Below the pieces are notes generated by a model. That model ran no database searches. It was not told the origin of the DNA and was given only the letters and a program-made list of their open reading frames with translations. Both the position numbers and the translations under genes were made by a program. Of a stretch of DNA of 64,000 nt, positions 26,334-38,071 are shown one piece after another (position 1 is the first letter of the stretch; every line of letters begins with the position of its first letter). Origin of the DNA: Janthinobacterium sp. TND4EL3 (GTDB lineage: Bacteria; Pseudomonadota; Gammaproteobacteria; Burkholderiales; Burkholderiaceae_D); NCBI RefSeq assembly GCF_900156175.1, contig NZ_FTMV01000001.1, positions 124,001 to 188,000 on the forward strand, read 5' to 3'.

Positions 26334-26391
26334 TTCGGTCGCATACCGGGGCGCACGATGAAGTTTGCATCTCTTTACAACTAGAAGATAC

Positions 26392-27162
26392 ATGGCCAAA
26401 ATTTTTTGTGTAGCAAATCAAAAGGGTGGTGTTGGTAAAACCACAACAAGCGTCAACCTTTCCGCCGGTCTGGCCAAGTTGAACCAGCGCGTGCTGCTGG
26501 TCGACCTCGACCCGCAGGGCAACGCGACCATGGGCGCCGGCATCAACAAGGCCGGCCTGAAGGCGTCCACCTATGAAGTCATGCTGGGCGAGTCCGATGT
26601 CAAGACGGCACGCCAGCGTTCGGAAGCGGGGCGCTTCGATGTGCTGCCGTCGAACCGCGAACTGGCCGGCGCCGAAGTGGAGATGGTCGAACTCGACAAC
26701 CGCGAACGCCGGCTGAAGGATGCGCTGGCCGAAGTCGACAGTGAATATGACTTCATCCTGGTGGATTGCCCACCGGCATTATCGATGCTGACCCTGAACG
26801 GCCTGTGCGCCGCGCATGGCGTGATCATCCCGATGCAGTGCGAGTACTACGCATTGGAAGGCTTGTCCGACCTGGTCAACACCATCAAGAAGGTGCATGC
26901 CAACCTGAACCCGGACCTGAAGATCATCGGCTTGTTGCGCGTGATGTTCGATCCGCGCATGACATTATCGCAACAAGTGTCGGTCCAGCTGGAACAGCAT
27001 TTCGGCGACAAGGTGTTTACCACCATCATTCCGCGCAATGTGCGCCTGGCCGAAGCGCCATCGTACGGCTTGCCCGGCGTGACCTTCGACCCCAGCTCGA
27101 AAGGTGCCCAGGCCTACATCGCCTTCGGCGCCGAAATGGTCGAGCGCATCAAACATATGTAA
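26392..27162 (+). CDS. parA: Chromosome-partitioning ATPase ParA (Soj)
   Basis: A 256-residue deviant Walker-type ATPase that forms a nucleoid-bound gradient and moves ParB-parS complexes, segregating origins. The N-terminus AKIFCVANQKGGVGKTTTSV holds the deviant Walker A. LVDLDPQGNATMG and the FILVDCPPALSMLTLNG segment complete the nucleotide site. ATG 26392 is preferred to the in-frame ATG at 26365 because the family starts here. The gene is followed after 64 bases by parB. Four parS sites and the origin-like region lie within 15 kb upstream. Confidence 0.97.
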   Translation: MAKIFCVANQKGGVGKTTTSVNLSAGLAKLNQRVLLVDLDPQGNATMGAGINKAGLKASTYEVMLGESDVKTARQRSEAGRFDVLPSNRELAGAEVEMVELDNRERRLKDALAEVDSEYDFILVDCPPALSMLTLNGLCAAHGVIIPMQCEYYALEGLSDLVNTIKKVHANLNPDLKIIGLLRVMFDPRMTLSQQVSVQLEQHFGDKVFTTIIPRNVRLAEAPSYGLPGVTFDPSSKGAQAYIAFGAEMVERIKHM

Positions 27163-27226
27163 ACAAGGGGCAAGCGCGAACGCAATATGGTGTGAGCGCT
27201 TACTCTGAAAACACGATTAGGACAGC

Positions 27227-28114
27227 ATGGCTACGAAAAAACTAAAAGGACTGGGCCGCGGACTCGACGCCCTGTTGGGCGGTGGCGGCGGCGACTTCGC
27301 CAGCCCGGACACGACTCAACCGTCGAACTTGCCCGTATCACAAATGCAAGCCGGCAAATATCAGCCGCGCACGCGCATGGATGAAGGCGCCCTCAATGAA
27401 CTGGCCGCCTCGATCAAGGCGCAAGGGCTGATGCAGCCCATCCTGGTGCGCCCGATCGGGCAGGACACCCTGAGCGGACTTGTCAAATATGAAATCATCG
27501 CGGGCGAGCGCCGCTTCCGCGCCTCGCAACTGGCCGGTTTGACGGAAGTGCCGGTGCTGGTGCGCGATGTGGACGATCTGGCTGCCGCCGCCATGGCGCT
27601 GATCGAGAACATCCAGCGCGAAGACCTGAACCCGCTGGAAGAAGCGCAGGGCATCCACCGCCTGATCGCCGACTTCAGTTTTACGCATGAGCAAGCGGCC
27701 ACTGCGCTGGGACGCTCGCGCAGCGCGGTGTCGAACCTGCTGCGCCTGATGAATCTGGCCAGTCCCGTGCAGACCATGCTGATGGCCGGCGATATCGACA
27801 TGGGGCATGCGCGCGCACTGCTGGCCGTCGATGCGGCCACTCAGATTACGCTGGCCAATCAGGTCGTGGCCAAGCGCCTGTCGGTGCGCGAAACGGAAAA
27901 GCTCGTCACGCGCACGGTCGAGGAAGCGGCCAACCCGGTCGAGCCGCGCCAAAAGGAAAAGTCCGGCGACATCGCGCGCCTGGAAGAAGAGCTGTCCGAC
28001 GCGCTGGCGACACCCGTGGTGTTCAAAATGGGCAACAAAGGCCGTGGCCAATTGGTCATCGATTTTGCCGATCTTGACGTGCTCGATGGTTTGTTGACCC
28101 GCTTGCGTGGTTAA
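27227..28114 (+). CDS. parB: Chromosome-partitioning protein ParB (Spo0J)
   Basis: A 295-residue CTP-dependent DNA clamp that loads at parS sites and spreads over the origin region. The N-terminus KKLKGLGRGLDALLG is the typical ParA-stimulating arm. The CTP pocket GERRFRASQLAGL and the ENIQREDLNPLEEAQGIHRL stretch follow. The HTH (ATALGRSRSAVSNLLRLMNL) reads parS, and the C-terminus is the dimerisation domain. AGGA precedes ATG 27227. All four candidate parS sites lie upstream of it in this window. Confidence 0.97.
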   Translation: MATKKLKGLGRGLDALLGGGGGDFASPDTTQPSNLPVSQMQAGKYQPRTRMDEGALNELAASIKAQGLMQPILVRPIGQDTLSGLVKYEIIAGERRFRASQLAGLTEVPVLVRDVDDLAAAAMALIENIQREDLNPLEEAQGIHRLIADFSFTHEQAATALGRSRSAVSNLLRLMNLASPVQTMLMAGDIDMGHARALLAVDAATQITLANQVVAKRLSVRETEKLVTRTVEEAANPVEPRQKEKSGDIARLEEELSDALATPVVFKMGNKGRGQLVIDFADLDVLDGLLTRLRG

Positions 28115-28395
28115 ATAGCAAGTTGGCAAAGCGGCGGGAAAGTGGCTTCAGAAGCGGGCTGGACAAACTGGCCATGCTTTCCGGGCGCATCACGTAATTC
28201 CTTGATAACACGGCCGGAAGCGGCCCTGCAAGCGGCTTTGCCATATAGTGGTGCAAATGGCGGCGAATAGTCGGTAAAGCGTCAGTTTCGCGCAGCAATT
28301 GCCCTGCTGCGGTGCAGCAACGTTTGACTCTATAGATCAAAGCCAACTATAATCCCGTGTCTTTGCGTGTGTAGATTTTTCTGGGAACTTGGTAA
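28115..28395. promoter_or_regulatory. parB-atpI intergenic region
   Basis: A 281-base spacer. The first ~200 bases show GC-rich patches (CGGCCGGAAGCGGCC near 28213) without a clear terminator. The end holds the ATP synthase promoter described separately. No gene is visible. Confidence 0.5.
28324..28353 (+). promoter_or_regulatory. Sigma-70 promoter of the ATP synthase operon
   Basis: TTGACT (28324-28329) and TATAAT (28348-28353) are separated by 18 bases. The expected start of transcription near 28360 gives a leader of roughly 35 bases before atpI. It is the closest match to consensus noted in the window. Confidence 0.85.
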
Positions 28396-28764
28396 TTGAG
28401 TGATTCACAACAAAATATTGCCAAACCAGTCTACAAAGTAGTTGCTCTGCAGCTTGCAATCGCTATCAGTTTTGCAACGGTCACCCTGTTTTTTGGTGGC
28501 AGTGTCAAAGGCTGGTCCGCCGCATACGGCGGCGCTATCGCAGTCATCGGTAGCCTGGTGTATGCCATGCTGGTCGTTCGCGGTTCTAGCGACGCCAACA
28601 AGGCATTCCGGGCGCATTTGCGCGCAGAAGTGGTGAAAATATTTATCACAGCGGTGCTGTTTATATTGGCACTGGTGTTGTTTCAGTCGGCCGCCTGGTT
28701 ATGGCTGATCTTGGGTTTCGCGGTGGCAACCTTAGCATACTGGTTTTCATTGCTCGCTGTTTAA
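28396..28764 (+). CDS. atpI: ATP synthase subunit I
   Basis: A 122-residue protein with four hydrophobic helices (for example LAIAISFATVTLFFGGSVKG) and the AAYGGAIAVIGSLVYAMLV stretch of AtpI. It assists assembly of the c-ring or ion supply to it and is the usual first gene of the operon. The start is TTG 28396, because no in-frame ATG or GTG precedes the conserved region; the ribosome-binding site is weak, in line with the low level of AtpI in other bacteria. Confidence 0.88.
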   Translation: MSDSQQNIAKPVYKVVALQLAIAISFATVTLFFGGSVKGWSAAYGGAIAVIGSLVYAMLVVRGSSDANKAFRAHLRAEVVKIFITAVLFILALVLFQSAAWLWLILGFAVATLAYWFSLLAV

Positions 28765-28794
28765 TCATTGGTTTTGGGGCCTGTTGTGCTCTGA

Positions 28795-29963
<1,169 letters not shown>

Positions 29964-30006
29964 TTCGCTCCAACCCTAGGAGAAACTTTTAGTTAGGAGC
30001 AAAGGT

Positions 30007-30477
30007 ATGGACATCAATATGTCGCTCATCGGCCAGATGATCACCTTCGCGGTGTTGGTCTGGTTCTCGATGAAGTTCGTATTTCCAGCGCTGAACAACG
30101 CGCTGGATGAGCGTGCCAAACGAATCGCGGATGGATTGGCTGCTGCCGATCAAGGTCAGGCTTCGATGGCTGTCGCTGAAAAGCGTGCGCAAGAGGCATT
30201 GAACAGTGCACGTGAAGAAGCTTCGCAACGCGTTGCGGACGCTGAAAAGCGCGCGCAGCTGGTTGCTGAAGAGATCAAGCAAAATGCACAAGCTGAAGCT
30301 GCGCGTATCATTGCGCAAGCCCAGTCGGACGCCGAACAGCAACTGTCGAAAGCACGCGAACAATTGCGCGCTCAGGTGGCTGACCTGGCTGTCAAGGGTG
30401 CCGAGCAGATCTTGAAGCGTGAAGTAAACCCAACGGCTCACGCCGAAATGTTGCAGCGTCTTGCTGTCGAGCTGTAA
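30007..30477 (+). CDS. atpF: F0F1 ATP synthase subunit b
   Basis: A 156-residue stator subunit. One N-terminal transmembrane helix ([18 protein letters not shown]) is followed by a long charged coiled coil to the C-terminus ([20 protein letters not shown]). It dimerises and ties the a subunit to delta and alpha. AGGAGC lies 6 bases before ATG 30007, and the stop is 2 bases before the atpH start. Confidence 0.97.
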   Translation: MDINMSLIGQMITFAVLVWFSMKFVFPALNNALDERAKRIADGLAAADQGQASMAVAEKRAQEALNSAREEASQRVADAEKRAQLVAEEIKQNAQAEAARIIAQAQSDAEQQLSKAREQLRAQVADLAVKGAEQILKREVNPTAHAEMLQRLAVEL

Positions 30478-30479
30478 TC

Positions 30480-31025
30480 ATGGCAGAACTCGCAACCGTC
30501 GCCCGTCCCTACGCGGAAGCTTTGTTCCGCGTAGCCCAAGCTGGTAAGGAGTCAAGCAACCTCGCGGCGTGGTCCGAACTGGTGTCCGAACTGGCACAGA
30601 TCGGTAGCCACCCCGAGGTACAGGCGTACGCGCGCAATCCGAAAGTTTCGGAAAGCGACGTCGCCGCCACCATCCTGTCGTTGTTGAAATCGCCGCTCAA
30701 TGAGGAAGTGAAAAACTTCGTCACCATGTTGATCGAAAATGGCCGCATCAGCCTGCTGCCGGAAATCGGCGCGCAATTCCATACGTTGAAAAACAGTGTG
30801 GAAGGTGCGGCTGACGCCGAGATCACGAGCGCTTTCGATCTGAGCGAAGGCCAAACGGCCGAGCTGGTCGCAACGCTGGAAAAGAAATTCAGTCGTAAGC
30901 TCAACCCTGCCGTCACAGTGGATCCATCGCTGCTCGGCGGCGTGCGCGTGGTTGTTGGCGACCAAGTGCTCGATACCTCGGTGCGCGCCAAGCTGCAGCA
31001 ACTGCACGCTGCACTGGTGTCGTAA
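30480..31025 (+). CDS. atpH: F0F1 ATP synthase subunit delta
   Basis: A 181-residue stator subunit that caps the F1 head. The N-terminal six-helix bundle starts [18 protein letters not shown], and the C-terminal part has the family segment [20 protein letters not shown]. The gene begins 2 bases after atpF, so it is coupled to it. Confidence 0.97.
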   Translation: MAELATVARPYAEALFRVAQAGKESSNLAAWSELVSELAQIGSHPEVQAYARNPKVSESDVAATILSLLKSPLNEEVKNFVTMLIENGRISLLPEIGAQFHTLKNSVEGAADAEITSAFDLSEGQTAELVATLEKKFSRKLNPAVTVDPSLLGGVRVVVGDQVLDTSVRAKLQQLHAALVS

Positions 31026-31103
31026 GACACGCGCTTCGGCAGGCCAGCTAAGACAGACCCTTACCCCTCGCGCAAGCTGAGAGAAACACTTTTAGGAGTT
31101 AGT

Positions 31104-32645
31104 ATGCAACTCAACCCATCTGAAATCAGCGAGTTGATCAAGAGCCGGATCCAAGGTCTTGACGGCGGCGCTGAAGTGCGTAATCAAGGCACGGTTATTT
31201 CCGTCGCCGACGGTATCTGCCGCATCCACGGTTTGTCGGACGTGATGCAAGGCGAGATGCTGGAATTCCCAGGCAACACGTTTGGCCTGGCAATGAATCT
31301 GGAACGCGACTCCGTCGGTTCCGTGATTCTGGGTGCCTACGAGCACATCTCCGAAGGCGACACGGTGAAATGCACCGGCCGCATTCTGGAAGTGCCAGTC
31401 GGTCCTGAGCTGCTCGGCCGCGTTGTCAACGCGCTGGGTCAGCCGATCGACGGCAAAGGCGCCATCGAGACCAAATTGACGGCCGCGATTGAAAAAATCG
31501 CGCCGGGCGTGATCGCCCGTGAATCCGTTTCGCAACCGATGCAAACCGGCCTGAAGTCGATCGATGCGATGGTTCCAGTTGGCCGCGGCCAGCGCGAACT
31601 GATCATCGGCGACCGTCAAACCGGCAAGTCGGCCGTGGCGATTGATGCGATCATCAATCAAAAAGGCCAGGGCATGAAGTGTATCTACGTCGCGATTGGC
31701 CAAAAAGCCTCGTCGATCAAGAACATCGTGCGCTCGCTGGAACAGCACGGCGCGATGGAGTACACCATCGTTGTCGCCGCTTCCGCTTCGGAATCGGCCG
31801 CCATGCAATACATCTCGCCGTACTCCGGTTGCGCCATGGGCGAATACTTCCGTGACCGCGGTGAAGATGCACTGATCGTCTACGATGATCTGTCCAAACA
31901 AGCTGTTGCATACCGTCAAATCTCGCTGCTGCTGCGCCGTCCACCAGGTCGCGAAGCGTACCCAGGCGACGTGTTCTACCTGCACAGCCGCCTGCTGGAA
32001 CGCGCAGCACGCGTGAACGCCGACTACGTCGAGAAGTTCACCGACGGCGCCGTCAAAGGCAAGACCGGTTCCCTGACGGCCCTGCCGATCATTGAAACGC
32101 AAGCTGGCGACGTGTCCGCATTCGTTCCAACCAACGTGATTTCGATTACCGACGGTCAGATCTTCCTGGAAACCTCGCTGTTCAACGCCGGTATCCGTCC
32201 TGCAATTAACGCCGGTATTTCCGTATCGCGCGTCGGTGGCGCCGCCCAGACCAAGGTCATCAAAAACCTGTCCGGCGGTATCCGTACCGACTTGGCGCAG
32301 TACCGTGAACTGGCCGCGTTTGCACAGTTCGCTTCGGACCTGGACGAATCGACCCGCAAGCAGCTGGACCGTGGTGCACGCGTGACGGAATTGCTCAAGC
32401 AAGCCCAGTACTCGCCACTGTCGATCTCGCTGATGGCCGTATCGCTGTTCTCGGTGAACAAAGGCTTCATGGACGACGTGCCAGTCAAGCAAGTGCTGTC
32501 GTTCGAAGCTGGTGTCCACGCTTACATGAAGACCAAGCAAGCTGCTCTGCTGGCCAAGATCGAAGAAACCAAGCAACTCGACAAAGACAGCGAAGCAACT
32601 CTGTCGGCGGCCATTGCTGATTTCAAGAAATCCGGCGCATATTAA
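31104..32645 (+). CDS. atpA: F0F1 ATP synthase subunit alpha
   Basis: A 513-residue non-catalytic nucleotide-binding subunit of the F1 hexamer. Walker A is GDRQTGKSA. Typical segments are [40 protein letters not shown] and the [20 protein letters not shown] stretch. AGGAG precedes ATG 31104. Codon use is strongly adapted, as for the other atp genes. Confidence 0.98.
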   Translation: MQLNPSEISELIKSRIQGLDGGAEVRNQGTVISVADGICRIHGLSDVMQGEMLEFPGNTFGLAMNLERDSVGSVILGAYEHISEGDTVKCTGRILEVPVGPELLGRVVNALGQPIDGKGAIETKLTAAIEKIAPGVIARESVSQPMQTGLKSIDAMVPVGRGQRELIIGDRQTGKSAVAIDAIINQKGQGMKCIYVAIGQKASSIKNIVRSLEQHGAMEYTIVVAASASESAAMQYISPYSGCAMGEYFRDRGEDALIVYDDLSKQAVAYRQISLLLRRPPGREAYPGDVFYLHSRLLERAARVNADYVEKFTDGAVKGKTGSLTALPIIETQAGDVSAFVPTNVISITDGQIFLETSLFNAGIRPAINAGISVSRVGGAAQTKVIKNLSGGIRTDLAQYRELAAFAQFASDLDESTRKQLDRGARVTELLKQAQYSPLSISLMAVSLFSVNKGFMDDVPVKQVLSFEAGVHAYMKTKQAALLAKIEETKQLDKDSEATLSAAIADFKKSGAY

Positions 32646-32707
32646 GCGGCCAGGCGGCGCCCACCCCGAGTGAGGCGCCGCCCTACGCGCAGAAGGAGTA
32701 AGGACTC

Positions 32708-35013
<2,306 letters not shown>

Positions 35014-35075
35014 GTTAAGTCTGGGCCTAACCCCGCCCCTTACACGGCGGGGTTCTTCAACCCGATAGGACACAC

Positions 35076-35495
35076 ATGGCACACACAATTCACGTTGACG
35101 TGGTTTCCGCTGAAGAACTGATTTTTTCAGGCGAAGCAGAATTCGTCGCGTTGCCGGGTGAACAGGGCGAGCTGGGTATCTACCCACGCCACACGCCTTT
35201 GATTACCCGCATCCGTCCGGGCGCGGTCCGCATCAAGGTAGTCGGCCAGGCTGAAGAAGAGTTCGTCTTCGTTGCCGGCGGCCTGCTGGAAGTGCAACCG
35301 GATACCGTGACCGTCCTGGCCGATACCGCAATCCGCGGTCACGACCTCGACGAAGCGAAAGCGCTGGAAGCGAAGAAGTTGGCGGAAGAAAATATCCACA
35401 ACAAGGATTCGGGCATCGACTACGCGCAAGCGCAAGCCGAGCTGGCCAGCGCGATTGCGCAGCTTGCAGCGATCCAGAAGCTGCGCAAGCATTAA
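35076..35495 (+). CDS. atpC: F0F1 ATP synthase subunit epsilon
   Basis: A 139-residue rotor subunit that also inhibits ATP hydrolysis. The N-terminal beta-sandwich includes [20 protein letters not shown] and [19 protein letters not shown]. The C-terminal helices are rich in Glu, Ala and Lys. It is the last gene of the operon and is followed by a strong terminator. Confidence 0.97.
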   Translation: MAHTIHVDVVSAEELIFSGEAEFVALPGEQGELGIYPRHTPLITRIRPGAVRIKVVGQAEEEFVFVAGGLLEVQPDTVTVLADTAIRGHDLDEAKALEAKKLAEENIHNKDSGIDYAQAQAELASAIAQLAAIQKLRKH

Positions 35496-35518
35496 TTTGC
35501 TCGCACGCAGTAATACAG

Positions 35519-35546
35519 AAGGCAGCCCGTGGGCTGCCTTTTTTTT
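35519..35546. terminator. Rho-independent terminator of the ATP synthase operon
   Basis: AAGGCAGCCC (35519-35528) pairs with GGGCTGCCTT (35531-35540), followed by Ts to 35546. It lies between the convergent atpC and rsgA. Confidence 0.95.
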
Positions 35547-35569
35547 CAGCAAACGGATTTCACTCAAAA

Positions 35570-36634
35570 CTAGCGGCGCTTGTCCTTTCCTCTTTCCAGC
35601 CCCGCCTTCAAGATCGTCTTCCATTTGGCGCGCGCGGCGATGCGCTCGAGCGGCGTTTCCTCGCTGCGTCGCGCGTCGCGCAGCAGCTTGTGATAGTTGC
35701 GCAGGCGGTCGTCGTCGACGGCGCCACGGACCTGGCAACCGGGTTCGCTGGCATGCTGGCAATCGCGGAACTGGCACGTCGCTGCCAGCGCCGCGATGTC
35801 GTCAAACGTGGCGGCCAGGGTCTGCGCATCGGCATCGGCGCGCCAGCTGCGCAAGCCCGGCGTGTCGATGATGCAGGCGCCGCTGGCGCACAGGTGCAGG
35901 GAACGGGCCGTCGTCGTATGCCGGCCGCGGCCGTCGCCATGGCGCACGCCATTCGTTGCCTGCCCGGCCGTGCACAAGGTATTGGTCAGGCTGGACTTGC
36001 CCGCGCCCGATGAGCCGAGCAGGACCAGGGTCTGGCCGGCACCCAGCCAGGGTTCCAGGATGGCCACGTCATACGCATGGCGCGTGTCGATGGCGAACAG
36101 CGGCACGTGGGGCGGCAGGCGCTGTTTCAGCAGCGCCAGCTTGCCCGGCACGTCGTCGGCCACGTCGGCCTTGCTCAGCACCACCACGGGGCTGACCTGG
36201 GCCGCCAGCACGATGGCCAGGTAACGCTCCAGGCGGCGCGGATTAAAATCCCCATCGAGTCCCATCACCAGCAGGGCCGTGTCGACATTGCTGGCCAGCA
36301 CCTGGCGCCGGCCGTCATTGCCGCGCCGCGCGATCTGCGTGACTGGGGATAAGTGCGCCGTTATCCACAGCGTGCCGTGAAGATCGGGTTCGGCGGCGAT
36401 CCAGTCGCCGACAGCAAGGATGGTGTCGTGTTCCAGCAGTGCGTGCAGCAGGCGCGGCAGGATCTGCGCCGGCTGTTCCAGGCTGCCGTCGTGCACGTCG
36501 ATGCTGTCGCGGTGCACGGCGCTCACGCGCATCAGCTGCGCGGCGGGGGAAGATACGTTGAGTTGGGTGGCCGCGCCGGCGATAGCCTGCTGCAGCCCGA
36601 TAAGGCGTAGTTGCGCAAAATCGAATGCGATCAT
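35570..36634 (-). CDS. rsgA: Ribosome small-subunit biogenesis GTPase RsgA
   Basis: A 354-residue circularly permuted GTPase that checks the decoding centre late in 30S maturation. An N-terminal OB fold is followed by the G4 motif VVVLSKADV, then the G1 loop LLGSSGAGKSSLTNTL and G3 DTPGLR, the permuted order. A C-terminal zinc knuckle uses CQFRDCQHASEPGC. It is read on the minus strand, convergent to the atp operon. ATG 36634 is taken as start, without a strong ribosome-binding site. Confidence 0.95.
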   Translation of the reverse strand: MIAFDFAQLRLIGLQQAIAGAATQLNVSSPAAQLMRVSAVHRDSIDVHDGSLEQPAQILPRLLHALLEHDTILAVGDWIAAEPDLHGTLWITAHLSPVTQIARRGNDGRRQVLASNVDTALLVMGLDGDFNPRRLERYLAIVLAAQVSPVVVLSKADVADDVPGKLALLKQRLPPHVPLFAIDTRHAYDVAILEPWLGAGQTLVLLGSSGAGKSSLTNTLCTAGQATNGVRHGDGRGRHTTTARSLHLCASGACIIDTPGLRSWRADADAQTLAATFDDIAALAATCQFRDCQHASEPGCQVRGAVDDDRLRNYHKLLRDARRSEETPLERIAARAKWKTILKAGLERGKDKRR

Positions 36635-36657
36635 GGTAGCGTGATTCCAGATTCTGT

Positions 36658-36753
36658 CGTCCGCATGCGGACGTGTAGCCTGCGCGTGCAGGCACCGCCA
36701 GTCGCGATGACTGGCACGAAAGAAGGGGAACGTCGGCTACGCGATCACGCGTA
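36658..36753. other. Four consecutive hairpins in the spacer upstream of rsgA
   Basis: In 96 bases there are four palindromes: CGTCCGCATGCGGACG (36658-36673), GCCTGC-gcgt-GCAGGC (36678-36693), GCCAGTC-gcgat-GACTGGC (36697-36715) and TACGCG-atca-CGCGTA (36738-36753). No T-run follows any of them and no coding sequence fits. The spacer (36635-36902) has no other gene. It may be a structured RNA, an rsgA leader or a palindromic repeat cluster. Confidence 0.5.
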
Positions 36754-36902
36754 TGGGGAATGGCGAGCTAAAAAATGCTTAGCAGGGGGAAAACAGTGAT
36801 CAGGCAGCCGACAGCACGGCAGTATCCGAATGGCGCATGTTGTCTACTCCTGCTGTGTGATGGAAAACGCCAGTGTGCCAGCGGCACGCGCCGCCGTCAA
36901 CG

Positions 36903-37457
36903 TCAGCTGCACATGCCGTAAGCCTGGCGTTCGGGAAAATAGCGGTACGTGAACGTGCGTACCGGGTAGCGCTTGCCGCCGACGAGCATGTCGGGCATGG
37001 ACAGATCAAAGCGCTGCGGCAGCTGGCGCGGCAGTTGCAGGCGCAAGCGCCATTGCGTTTCCTTGCTGTTACCGACGGCGGCAAACATGATGGGCAGCTG
37101 CTCGATGACGTCGACGATCTCCGCCTTCTGGTTCATGCCGCGCTGGTAAATGGTGAGTATCTTGGCTTCCGCGAAAGGCGGCTTTTTCGGTTCTTCCAGC
37201 AGGAAGGACAGGCGCGTAAAACTGGCCTGGGTGCCGACGGGCAAGGTAAAAATCAGCGCCAGCTCCGTGCCGCCTTCCTTCAAGGTGACAGGCGGCGTGG
37301 CGTAGATGCTGATACCGCGCGGCAGTTCGAAACGCGAGCCATCCGTCCACGTCTTGCACTCGGGCGTGGTGGCCTGGTACAGGCTAGGCGCCGTGTAGTC
37401 ATCGCAGGCGGAAACCAGCAGCAGCAGGGGCAGGGCAAGGAGGGCGGAACGGCGCAT
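36903..37457 (-). CDS. Putative lipoprotein next to the polyamine/membrane cluster
   Basis: A 184-residue exported protein. The N-terminus MRRSALLALPLLLLVSACDD is a lipoprotein signal with lipobox LVSAC, so it is lipid-anchored. The mature part is beta-rich and I do not recognise a named family; it ends in RYFPERQAYGMCS. It lies 69 bases downstream of speD on the same strand, so it could be the last gene of that operon. ATG 37457 is preferred over GTG 37466; neither has a good ribosome-binding site. Confidence 0.7.
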   Translation of the reverse strand: MRRSALLALPLLLLVSACDDYTAPSLYQATTPECKTWTDGSRFELPRGISIYATPPVTLKEGGTELALIFTLPVGTQASFTRLSFLLEEPKKPPFAEAKILTIYQRGMNQKAEIVDVIEQLPIMFAAVGNSKETQWRLRLQLPRQLPQRFDLSMPDMLVGGKRYPVRTFTYRYFPERQAYGMCS

Positions 37458-37526
37458 GGGAGTCACGGTTGGAGGATCAGCCGACAGTGTAAGCGATCCC
37501 CGCGCGATCCACCAGCGACGCCAGGC

Positions 37527-37892
37527 CTACCCGGGCGGCGCGCGCCGCACGGACTGCAGCTGGCAATGCGCCGCCTGCAGCGCCGCCTGGATGATGTCCA
37601 GCGCCAGCTGCGGCCGGGCCGCGCCGCACATGAAGATGTCGACGGCGGCAAAGCCCACTTCGGGCCAGGTATGCAGCGAGATGTGCGATTCGGCTAGCAG
37701 CAGCACGCCCGTGACGCCCTGCCCCGGGCCAAAGCTGTGGAAATGGTCGTGCAGTACCTGCGCACCGGCCGCGACGGCAGCGTCGCGCAGCAGGCGCTCG
37801 AGCGCGGCGCAATCGCGCAGGCGTTCCGGCGCGATGCCCGACAGGTCGGCCAGCAGATGGGTACCCAGGGGGAGATGCGGTGCGGACGCCAT
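37527..37892 (-). CDS. speD: S-adenosylmethionine decarboxylase proenzyme SpeD
   Basis: Decarboxylates S-adenosylmethionine to supply the aminopropyl donor for spermidine. This is the short bacterial form (121 residues) that cleaves itself at AESHISLHTWPE: Ser69 becomes the pyruvoyl group, and His74 and Cys89 (FMCG) are the matching catalytic residues of the Thermotoga enzyme. It starts 2 bases after the tiny Gly/Ser-rich gene, so it belongs to the same transcript as the DUF4178 and SPFH genes. The spermidine-synthase-like partner is encoded divergently at 41065. Confidence 0.93.
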   Translation of the reverse strand: MASAPHLPLGTHLLADLSGIAPERLRDCAALERLLRDAAVAAGAQVLHDHFHSFGPGQGVTGVLLLAESHISLHTWPEVGFAAVDIFMCGAARPQLALDIIQAALQAAHCQLQSVRRAPPG

Positions 37893-37894
37893 GC

Positions 37895-38071
37895 TTATTT
37901 GTGGCTGCCGCCGCTGGAGCCGCCGCCATAGCTGCCGCCGCCGCCGCCCGTGCGCGAACTCCAGCTGCTGCCGCCGCTGCTGCCGCTGCCGGCCACCTTG
38001 AACATGCGCACCCAGTTGGCGGCCGTGACGGAAAACGTCACCATCAGGGCATAGATCACGTATTTACTCAT
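37895..38071 (-). CDS. Tiny membrane protein with Gly/Ser-rich tail
   Basis: A 58-residue protein. One transmembrane helix (SKYVIYALMVTFSVTAANWV) is followed by a low-complexity tail of Gly and Ser ending GGSHK. I do not recognise a family. Its ATG overlaps the stop of the DUF4178 gene (ATGA) and its stop is 2 bases from speD, so it is firmly inside the operon and likely real. The flexible tail suggests a small membrane adaptor; this is a guess. Confidence 0.7.
   Translation of the reverse strand: MSKYVIYALMVTFSVTAANWVRMFKVAGSGSSGGSSWSSRTGGGGGSYGGGSSGGSHK

Noticed and set aside
25701..26384. Open frame running through the 9-bp repeats with INxINxIN-like peptide repeats
   Set aside because: The repeat unit is a multiple of three so frames stay open by construction; the frame overlaps rsmG out of phase and lacks a credible start.
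36658..36753. Guanidine-type riboswitch upstream of rsgA
   Set aside because: None of the hairpin loops is ACGR and no guanidine-related gene follows, unlike the clear case at 23347-23390.
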